Source of the DNA: Karalla daura
Lineage: Eukaryota > Chordata > Actinopteri > Chaetodontiformes > Leiognathidae
Direction of reading: 5' to 3'
NCBI GenBank assembly: GCA_029224185.1
Contig: CM055191.1
Location: forward strand, 19,481,760-19,545,759
DNA length: 64,000 bases
Shown here in pieces: positions 24,383-35,400 of this stretch; the stretch's first letter is position 1; each line of letters starts with the position of its first letter. The notes beneath the pieces are model-generated. The model was not told where the DNA came from. It made no database searches and was given only the letters and a program-made list of their open reading frames with translations. The position numbers and the translations under genes were made by a program.

Positions 24383-27300
24383 AAAATATCCACAAAATAC
24401 GTATTTGTTAGACTGATGAACGGTAACAGGCTGCTGCTGGATGTCAATATGCCACTGGATGTTCTTTATCTAATGTATCTCTGTATCTCTTGCTCTCACT
24501 ACTGAGACAAAACATAATATCTAAGATACAAGACCAGAGAGAGGGGTCATCTTCTCTCTGTGAAGACAGTTGTTTGATGTCTTCTCTGGAGCTTTCTTTA
24601 TGTTTGAGCGAATTTCTGGGTTTGTGCTTGAAGGCTACCTACTTTTAATGGAAAGCCTGCATCACAAACCCAGGCACTGGGATTTGTGAGACAGGGTCAG
24701 TCTGACGACAGGCTTTGTTTGAGATACATTGTGTAAAACTAAGGACTCGGCACTCTTGAGTTTGAGCCCTACTGTGTATGTTTTCACCATGAATGGTTTA
24801 ATTTGTCTCTTTTAAGTCTCCCCAACTTTATTGAAGCCAAACACTGGGAGACATCGTTAAAGGAAGACTTTGAACATTTGAGAAACACACCAAATTGTCA
24901 CCCCTCGGCTTTCAAGAAAGCGATGCATGCGAAATATATTTTAATTATGAGTTAGTGAGCTGCTGGATATTGTTCCCATCAGGCAGTCCGGCAATACATG
25001 TTACCATGTTACAGCACAAAGAATACAAAAGAAGAAAGAAACTCAATAATGTAGAGGCATGACTCTTAGCACATTCTATACTTGGAGTGTACAGCAAAAT
25101 GATTATGTATAAAACATACATACCTCATGCATCTATGATGCAGTTGCTACATGTGCGGAGTGCATCAAAGGTCACCAGCACAGACTACATATTACCCTGT
25201 ATCATGTGGATGGAATAACCTTTGATCTATTTGTTGTGTATTGGTTGTTGTTCTGTGTCTGACCTTTGAATGACAATTACACCGACCGTTGAGCAGATAC
25301 ACTCAATCTAATCACGTCCAAACGGATGGATGGCTGTCTGCTGCCTGGCCTCTCTACACTACTGCCTGTGTTTGCTGCGAAGCGCAGTGAGCAAACTAGC
25401 GGGCTCTGAAAGTCTGACAGCAGAAAGCACTGAATTATTCCATCCTGAACCCATTCTCACTCGGTTGCCATCACCGCCGACAGAGTTCGAAGAAGCTGCA
25501 CCTGTTTCATTTCTTCTAACACAGCTGAGTCTAATGGGACACAAACCAATAGAAGGGATGTCAACGGAGGAGTAGGAAGGCATACCATGGACAGCGAGGA
25601 GAAGCATGCCTCCTGACTCTGAGGCAGCCCCCATCCGCAAGGAAATGCAACACAGCCAGTACTTCTCACAACTTCAAGAAGAAACTGTGTGCATGATATG
25701 TAGTAAGAGGGGAGTGAAACAACAATAAAAAATGAATGAGGAGTGAGATCCAGAGGTGGTAGAGCTGATGCTATGAGGACGTAGGTAAGTGCGAGGGGGT
25801 TTCATGCAATTGTCTGCAACACTGCTTAAACTGTTACAATATGTATCAGTTACCTGTTATCTGTTCATTCATTTGTTGTTCCTGACATTTCATAAAATAT
25901 TTGCCTCAACCTCCCATGTCTTACCAGAATTAGAGTGGCATATTGCCAAGTAGGTTTTCAAGTACATGGAATATGATTTTTATGAACAACTGTCAGGGTA
26001 AGAGTAAAGAGAATAAGTGGTCTAGAATGATAAATATGAAAGAGAAATGTTATATTTATGACTGGGAGAAGGCAGCGCAGATGCTAGAATAAAATATCAG
26101 CACCTTTCCTCAAGCTAACCACAATGTACCACCACATCAAACTAAAATCCTCAGTTGGATGTTGAGTCATTGAAGTTTGGACTTAAAGAAGTGTCAATAG
26201 CAAGATGTCCTCAAGCATCCAGCAGGAAGCATCTCTAATCAATGCTTTGATGACATCAAGTTTCACTTTGCAGTTTAGCTGATCCCAACTTGTTTTCTCT
26301 CTCATCTGAGGCTGTACTACAGTTTCTCAGCTTCTGGACACCAGTGACCTTATTAGAAACTATGTAGTAGCATGATGGAACAAGCAGTGGATACAGCTGG
26401 ACATCAGACATCGGTAGGGACCAAACAATGAGCTAAAAGAGACCTGCCTTCACCAGGGGCACCAGAAACTCGACTCTTTGACGATGATTCTATACGGAAA
26501 ACTATTAAATCTACTATTTTCAAGCACTTTCACCTAAAGAGCTTCCAATAAAATCCGAGCATACATCCCTTTTGTGTCTATATTTGTATTTTTGTTTGTT
26601 TTGCTTGTCCTGAGTTGCCAAATCAGTGTCACAACAACATCCACAAAGTTTCACCTCTGCTTGGCAGACAAACTCAATGATAATGAGCCCCTAGATGGAG
26701 ACAAACTTAAAACATTTCACATCTGGTGTTTTGATGTTTTGATGAGCTTGTTTATTGTCTCGGAGCTCGTTAGCAGGTTGTAGTTTTTGACAGGGCTATA
26801 TTACCATATGCTCACATTATGAGCACAAGTGAGTTCACGCCATCATCACAGGGGTTGGTGTGTTAACAAATATAACAGACCTTAAGACTTGGAGTAAAAG
26901 GTTCCTAGGGATTCAAGTGTTCTTTTTACCATTATTTAACCACTACTGACAGAGGAATTCATTAATCAAACAAGCAATCATCAAGCAGTCTAGATCTTTG
27001 CAGAAGTGCCAGCTGCTGCTGCTTCGTTTATGTGACTTTTAATGGTAAAAAGTCAGCTGTCTTTGAGTTTGGACCATCAATATTGATGGGAATTTTCCAC
27101 AATTATCTGACAAAATTATTGACAAAACAGCTTTGATTATAGATTATATAATATTATTGATTATGGCAACACACCAGCACCACTGATTGGAGACACAATG
27201 GATAAGCTCAGGTTAGGGCTGCTTCAGAGGAGAAATGGTTTCTATAATATATTTTCACCGAACCTTGGCATGATAAGCCCCACGCAGAGAGGTTTCACTA

Positions 27301-28077
27301 CAGTGGAAAATAAACCAATAGCTCACACATGAAAATGTCATCAACAGCTCTTCAGCTTGGACTTAAAAATGACCCTTCGGTCCTTTGGGAAATCAGTTCA
27401 TGTTGAAGGAATGCCATGTGCCGATATGGTCAAAAACAGCTGCAGAAATGTTCTTTGAATCTCATGAACCATTTTATATGTCTTGTTAAAGCTATATTTA
27501 GGAATTCTGTGTGATGTTTAGTGGTTCACACGAATGATGATTGCTTGTTACTTTGAATTCAATAAATAGTTCATAGCATCTTTTGAGCATCTTTTTTATT
27601 TTTACCTTAAAGATACTACTCTAGACTTCATGTTTTCCTTTTAATGTAATTTCAATGCCGATCATAAAAAACAGTCATGACTGCTGTATATTCTATGTTC
27701 ACCGCTGCACCGAGACATAAATTACAGCAACATAACTGGTGACTTGCAATGCATTCTCCATTCATGCATATCAAATTCTCAAAGAAGCAGAAAAGTAGCC
27801 TGAATGCTCAATTTTTTTAAATGCCTTCCACAGCTTATTTCCTCTCTCTGACAGGCGCGAATGAAACTCAAACTAGGCAATCATAGAAAGAATCCCAGGC
27901 GAGATTGTTTTGCACTATACATCAATTCAAACAGTCCACGCGAACAATCACAGCAATGGTTTCCTGACGATCTCCATTAATTGAGTCTGACTGAGAAAAC
28001 GACACTGGCCCGTGGCATTCAACATGCACAGGGACGGCTTCAAAACAAAATGAATCCAGATAAATATTTCTCCATTT

Positions 28078-28087
28078 TCTCTCTCTG

Positions 28088-28122
<35 letters not shown>
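28078..28122. repeat. CT/GA dinucleotide repeat upstream of galr1
   Basis: Near-perfect CT repeat of about 22 units with a few interruptions. It sits about 260 bp before the TATA box and may act as a GAGA-type promoter-proximal element (inferred). Confidence 0.9.
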
Positions 28123-28184
28123 TTCTGTCAGTCTTTCTTGGGAGGAGGTATAGTGAGCGCTGACGTGCACGGCACAGCCCAGCC

Positions 28185-28546
28185 CCTGCTATAATGTGAG
28201 AGGGGGGAAAGAGTCCAGACGCAGAGGAGCTGAGGGCTGCAGAGCGCGTCGTTGCGCACACACGCTCCAGGTGCGCGCCAGGACGCACAGCGGCGGGGCC
28301 GATAAGGACGCACGGAGCGCGGTGCCCACACGTAATACTGATGCGAGGTGCGAGGTTTAGGCGACAGAGTGCATGAAACCTTCATATAAAGAGAGGGAAG
28401 CAGCGGCAGCTCGGACTGGAGCGCAGATGGAGACGCGCAGGAGCAACAAACCGCGCGTTTAACAGCACAGAGCATCAACTAGGCTGCTGCAAGACACTGA
28501 GACAGACTACCAGGTTCATCTAAAAGAGGGAAACAACACAGACATC
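28185..28546 (+). promoter_or_regulatory. galr1: galr1 promoter and 5' leader
   Basis: GC- and CpG-rich DNA sits abruptly within AT-rich surroundings just before the start codon. A TATAAA box lies at 28385-28390, about 160 bp before the ATG, so a start site near 28415 is expected (inferred). A CT/GA microsatellite lies just upstream at 28078-28122. The leader carries one short upstream ORF. Confidence 0.6.
28427..28462 (+). other. Upstream ORF of 11 codons in the galr1 leader
   Basis: If transcription starts from the TATA box at 28385, this ATG is the first in the leader. It reads METRRSNKPRV then TAA and ends 84 bp before the galr1 start. The sequence shows the ORF; any effect on translation is inferred. 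Confidence 0.4.
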
Positions 28547-29230
28547 ATGAACGTCTCAGAGTCGGCGTGGCTCCTGAATGAGCAGTGCAACCTGACCACA
28601 GCGGAGGAAAATGAACTCCTGGAGGAAAATGAGCAGAAACTTTTATTCGGGATCGGCACGGATAATTTCATCACGCTGCTGGTATTCGGGCTCATCTTCA
28701 CGTTGGGTGTGCTGGGGAACTCCATGGTGATCACGGTGCTGGCCAGGAGCAAACCAGGCAAACCGAGGAGCACCACTAACATATTCATCCTCAACCTGAG
28801 CATCGCAGACCTGTCCTACCTGCTCTTTTGCATCCCCTTCCAGTCTACCATCTACATGATGCCCACCTGGGTCCTGGGCGCCTTCATCTGCAAATTCATC
28901 CATTACTTCTTCACCGTGTCCATGCTGGTGAGCATCTTCACCCTGTCTGCCATGTCCGTGGACCGCTACGTGGCCATCGTGCATTCCAGAAAGTCCTCCT
29001 CTATCCGAGTGGCCAAACATGCTTTGATCGGGGTGGTGGTGATCTGGATACTCTCGCTGGCCATGGCTGCGCCCATCATGTACTACCAGAACATTTTCCA
29101 CAGAGGGGAGAATCACACCTTTTGCTGGGAAGTGTGGCCAGATCAGAACCAGAAGAAAGTCTATGTGGTTTGCACGTTTGTTTTTGGGTATGTGTTGCCC
29201 CTGCTGCTGATCACCTTCTGTTATGCAAAG
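28547..29230 (+). CDS. galr1: galr1 coding exon 1 (residues 1-228)
   Basis: This exon encodes the extracellular N-terminus and TM1-TM5, ending at FCYAK. The donor is AAG|gtaagt, a perfect consensus. The N-terminus before TM1 is acidic (AEENELLEENEQ) and unlike the mammalian one, whereas from FGIG onward identity to mammalian GALR1 is very high. The splice position after CYAK is the one used in mammals. Confidence 0.97.
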
Positions 29231-32200
29231 GTAAGTGGGTCTGTCCACACGAGTCAAAGCGCCATTTGATGGTGGTGAAAATCATGCAACTATTCCAAAT
29301 ATACATATGTCTTCTATTTCCTTGCTTGCAGGTTTTAAATCACTTGCACAAAAAGCTAAGAAACATGTCCAAAAAGTCAGAGGCATCAAAGAAAAAGGTA
29401 TGTATTAGAGCTGTCTTTTGGAGGGGTGGGAGTGGGAGCTGAGGATCCATCACGTATTACAACCATTTGGTTTTAATCAGTGCCTAAGACAATAGATAAA
29501 CACTGGATAACTGATAGGGTGTTTTTTTTAGCTGTGGATTGCTGCATGACTTCAAATAATGACAAATGTCACTTTGAAATGTCAGTGGTCCAAGTTCATG
29601 ATCTGCCAGGGGTACTAAAAAAGGCACTGAAAATGCAAAAATCATTTTTTTGAAATTTTTTCAAAAATTCATTTCCAGTTGATAGGGACCATTTGCTAAT
29701 AACGCTTACTGAAAATAATGTCCCCTGTGCAAAGCAACAAGATGCCCAGACAAGTTCCTTCAGTCAAACGCCCGTCATCTACTGTGAACAATGCTCTGTG
29801 TGGTTCACAGAGCCACAGCCTTTCTTTCTGTTGACATAAGGTTTGAGAGGAAACAGGGGTCACTGTTCTTGACCTCTCCGCGGAGACTCTGTACATCAGA
29901 GCCACTCTGACACCACATTAGGCAGCAGAGGGACTGCTCTGTCTGTGGCACAGGCTGTAGCAATTCAACAGGCAGTCGCAGGGAACTATTCCCACCATCT
30001 CCACTCCTCCTTGGGGCCAGAATGATGAATATTAATGTTATAATGCCTCCTGTTAACTGACACACTCGCGCAAAGTGGCTAAATGTGCAATCAAACTGCC
30101 ATCCCGTCTTTATTATTCCTAGTGGAGGTCATTTTGCTTCCTAGAGAGCTGGTTATCTGCTGTCGCCCGCTTGATTACCGATCCGTCTGTCTCTCCATTG
30201 TTCTTCACAGCTGGTCAGCTTAGTGGCAGATCTGATAGCAACCTTGTGCTGAGACCTGCAGTACCCTCGGTGTGTCAGATGGGAGGAAGTGACGAAAACA
30301 TTAATGTACAGCGATGTGTAACTACCTGCAGTACATGCATGTTTTATTGCACAAGCATCTAAATAAATGCAGCAGGTAAAATGGAGATGTCACACACCAG
30401 ATGATTTGCTGCTCAGAGGTGATGCTGTGCTGACAGCTGAGTGAAAAGTGGATGGTAAACAGTTGTTAAAGACACCGTGTAATACATAAATTACCTCCAG
30501 TAAAGGGTGCTAGTGTTAAACCATGAATAATGTCAACAGACATATTAAATCTGAGGCAGACATCAACAGCTTCAATTATGAGCAAGTGATGGAACACAGT
30601 CAAATGTCATTGTGTTTACAGTGCAAGCTGCATATTTACTTTTTTATGTATGCAAGCATGGCCCCAGTGCCACAATCAATCCCTTCTTGGCAGCGTGATC
30701 AGAGTCAAGGCAAATGTTTATGGAGGAGAGTAACACGTTTAGCATGGTTCAATCATGCACAATGCACAGACTATGAATAATGTATATTTGCCAGGAGGCA
30801 ACTAGATGCAGCTACTGTATAAATAGTTTTGTATTATTTAAACTTTCTTGGATGCAGCTTGGTTAGAAACTCCTGCTCTTTAACCCTAACAACCTGTTTA
30901 CACCCGCAAGCAGAATGAACTAATCTGAAAGGAAAAGGTTAAAAATGCTTCAGAGGCAGCGCTCTGAGAAGGGGTTGAAAATAAACCTGCGATATGAACA
31001 ATATCTTTCAAACCTGTTAGCACTCTGGAAGGTGTCACAATGCAAAACCCATTTTCAAGAGGAAGCAAATTGTGACACCTGTCCTGTTAGAGAAAGTGTG
31101 ATGAGTCAACTCCCCCGCTGCCTCCTCTGCTCCATGTCTGAGCTGCTATGAAGAGATAACCTGGCTTTTCCCTGTTCAACCAGGAGGTTCACAGCTGTCC
31201 CAGCCTCATTTCACTCCTGGTCAGTCTGACCTAATGATGTTGCTGTGTCCTCCTCCATCAAAAATATGGATTTGATTGGACAAGCACAACATTTTGAGGT
31301 GTTTATTTCTTTTGTGCCCACAGTCAAAGAGTCCTCTACTGTAAATATGAAGCTCCCCCACCAGCAGCTGGTAACCGTAGCGTCGTATGGAGAAAAGATA
31401 TGGGTTGTTGAAAGTGCTCCATTAAAGCAACACCTTTAAAACTTATAATATTAAAGGTGACCTAGACTGAAAAAAGAAAAATGTATGAGCTGTATAGCCG
31501 TAGTGCTGCAGTTACCATTTAATTAGGTAAAGTTGCTCCATTGTTGCATGTTTGACAGGCCAGTAAGCGTAAGCCCTGTCCCCAATCAGCATATGGTTGA
31601 TAAACATAGATTGGATCTGCCCAGATATTGGACACACTGTTCATATTCCCACTCCAAAAACCCACCCATATGAAGAATCACAATATGCACACACACATCT
31701 TTAAAAAAGCAGCAGGTGTTGTACAGACGGACCGCTCATACTCACACACTGTGAGCATTTGCCAGAAAACCCATCCTGATAAAAAACTCCAAATGTCACA
31801 GACAGTGAACGGTGCTGGTGAATGGCTGTGTTGTCTGGAGAAATAAGGCACCAGGAAAAAATAATCCTTTTCCCACTTGACGCATTGAGCTGCGGCAGAA
31901 AATTGAAGAAGTCAAACCATCTTAAATCATCGAACTCTTAGCAAGTGCAAGCTCATACTCACAAATATCAAGACGTCTCTGCATGTCTGAACTAGTTTGC
32001 ATCAATTCTTTTATCAATGGCTTATTAGTTTGGCGCTATGTTGGATGTCAAGCTCCTTCCATGTCTGTCTTAAAGCATTAGCAGGAGAGTCGCAGAAGCA
32101 AGGAGCTGCTTTGCACAAAAGGCTGAAATCAGATGAGTCAAATAAACAAATTGTAGAGAGCCACACGGGGCCCTTGGTGGGAAGCGGATGGAAGTTGTTC

Positions 32201-32387
32201 AAATAAGTGTTTAATCAGTTGTGTGTACGGTTCACTAGGGTCCTCGCAGCTCATCACCAGACCTGTGAAATATAATCTCAGTGGCAGCCGGGCAGAGCAA
32301 GGTCACTCCCACTGCTGTTGTGAAATACAGCTAGGCTAACTTTTTTTCTTTATCCCCCCCCCGCCTCACACACACACACACTCACAC

Positions 32388-32472
<85 letters not shown>

Positions 32473-35400
32473 CCTACCCGCAGTAGGATTCAGACAGCCT
32501 GCAAAAGTCAAACAAGACTCTCTGGAAAGCCATATCTGAAAAAAAAACAACAAAAGAACCAAGCCCAGCCAAAATAACAATAGCTGTAAATCCTTCTTTA
32601 TCTTTCTGAATGTCCTCTGTGCAATGATGTGGCAAACACTTTATGCCATTTTGGCATGTCTGGATGAAGAACAGCTGAAGTATGGTCAATTGTTTTGCTT
32701 TTATGATCCTGGTTATTTGTGGAAATGCCAGACAGAGGGAGTTCATTTTACTTGGCAACTGCAATGTTCTTAGCAGATTCTTAGTGATGAACCAGAGGTT
32801 AAAAAGCCAATAATTAGCACTGAGGACTGAGTTTTCCTTCAATGACATGATTGAGTCAGGCATCCAGATGGAGCACGCAGATGGTTTTGGATAATTACGA
32901 AAATGAATAATTGGCCAAGTCATCTTGAAATTGTTTAACAGCATCTGTAAACTGAAATGAGGACAGCTAATGAACCCAACTGAGCGTTACCATCCTGACT
33001 GAATGAATCTACAGTGTCACTCACATCGCACCATCATTTCTTTGCTGCATCAGTAGCAGTTTAAAGCAGCACTGAAGGAGCATTTAAAGGCATTGGGCAG
33101 TGTTGGACCTCATCCAGCCACTGTGTGATAAAATACAATGTTTTGAAACCAGATTTGAAAATATTTACTGCTATTTCGCTAAAGCCATCACAATGTTGAT
33201 TTGAGATGAAGGCTGTGTGACGTATGTCTTACTTGAGGACAGTTAAACCATTTAGGAATGATTGTAATCTCTAAAATAAATACATCCACCATATCGTTCC
33301 AACTTTGGTCTAATACAGCACAGTCCTGAGGCTGCAATACATTCTGGTCTGTTGAACCTGCCGTCAGAGACCATTAACCATTAACAAAACCATTAACCAT
33401 TTCAACTTTGGACTGGACTGTACAATATGGACAGAACAACATGGACAGTTGGTGTGAAGGCAAAAGCCAGACGCTTAACACTGACATTTGATGTGGCAAT
33501 GTTTTCGGCAACAGTTTAGAAATATTGGAACTAAATTCTTGCCAATTTTTTTTTGTGTTTTAGCAAAGAACCAAAATAGTCACAGTAAATTGCAGAGCGT
33601 GCGTGTGTTTGTGTGTATCTGTCACTTTTAAGGAGGGATCTCTTCTGTCCTAAACTCTCTCTCCGACTTTCATCACTTGAACACAATACGAGGCTGTGAC
33701 ACTGAAAAGTGAATCGTGACAGCTCTTAATCAATTATTTAATGCGTCTCAGTGACCGCCCAACAGCTTCCAACAACACAGGCAAGTAGAGATGCTGGAGG
33801 AGAGAGGCATGAATTTTATTAGGTCTCCTTCCTCTGGTGGTGTTGCTGTTTATATTAGCTTAAGTGATGGCTCTCAGGGGGTCGAGGTGAAGATATGAAT
33901 GTGTTATTGAGCCTATCCAAACAGAGCGTGGTTAACATACTGCTCCAGTAAAACTGTGGGAAACTCTCCCTGGCTATTGTGCCTTCGTGTGTGTGTTAGA
34001 TTGAGTGTGCTTTCTTGCAGGCTAACTTGTGTATTATGGTCCTGCTGGTATCTCAGGCCAATATTGACCTTTCCGTTGAGACTTTATATGATCGATAAGC
34101 TGCAGGTTCATTACAGCTTTATGGCAGCCCTCATCTGATCGATACCGCGCTCGACTGTGAGAATCTGAGAATTTGAATTTGATGTGATGGCCGCGGAGCC
34201 TTTCATCGGGCGGCTTCAACATTTCACTCCAGCATCTTATCGTATTGCCGCACAGCTTATCAGCAGACGTTCGGTGTGCAGCTGTACCCACTGCGCATCT
34301 ATTTTGATCCGAGTTCAAGAGTTCACAGTCGGTGAAAAAAGTTCACAGCCACTTTGAACTGCTGCTGCCATTTGTCTTGTTGATCCTTCCTCTGTTTAAT
34401 ACCGATATCATTGTTCTTATGGGTAAAGTATTTCTCAGCCACTTGAGGGCAGCGTAGCAAACCAAGCACAATATTGATACTCGCAGTTGTTAATGAGAAC
34501 TTCTTAGCAGTCTGTCTTCCGTGAACACATCCAGCAGACACAGAGCAACATTAGCAATGATTTGGACTTGTGTGTCTGGTCATCTGGTGAATGTAAATCC
34601 AATATTTACCCTCTTTATAGCTCTGTTTTGGTCTCCATCACTTCCCAAGGGACATATCTGGCTCTTCCGCAGCTGCACCATGTTCTCCACTGTGTTTTTG
34701 CTGACCAAAATAGTGAAGTTGTGATGACTGTACCATCCTAAATTTGGATCACAGCCGTGGTGACAAATCTGAATATTCTCCCCATAAGGTGACAACCTCA
34801 GAGAAACACTTATGACCATAAAGGTACATTTTCCTATGTTCACCATATTTTTAAAAAAATTCAGACTTGTTTTCCTACTATATAACCTCCACCAGCCCTC
34901 CGTCAGCTCCATCACTGTAGACCCATATCGAGTCGACACATATTAGTCACATCCTCAGAAGTATGACTTCCTCAATTGAGTTTGTGATTCTAATGTGTAA
35001 ATGACACTTCAGACTTTGAAACTTCTATTAGATAGGTGGGTGCAGGCAGTATAACCTCGGAATAGGAGGTATAATATCACTTCAGTGGAGTGCAGGAACA
35101 AGGGGACACAGGATTCATATGGCACCTGGTGGACTGTGTGATAGATATTTTATATTTCAAAGAGAAATGTAGACGGACTATTAAAACGAGTCGATTTCTG
35201 CCGCTCGTCACACACTATGGCAGCATTTACAGTGGCAGAGGATGTTGTAATTTCTAATTTTTGTGCAGTACCACATCTGCTGTCACTTTTGCTACAGACT
35301 TTCCTGCTCGATGTCAACCATGTGACTTCCAGCTACATGCTCAAATGGCTTGACAGGACACATCGTACCATCTTTTATTTATCATTAATCATCTCACTTC

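Noticed and set aside
25330..25575. 81-codon + strand frame with protein-like composition
   Set aside because: Both strands are open here, no neighbouring exon extends it and I recognise no family. It could be an old pseudogene fragment but cannot be supported.
28643..29257. 204-codon antisense frame over galr1 exon 1
   Set aside because: It is a shadow of strongly biased codons in the receptor exon; its His/Asp/Gly-rich product has no family character.
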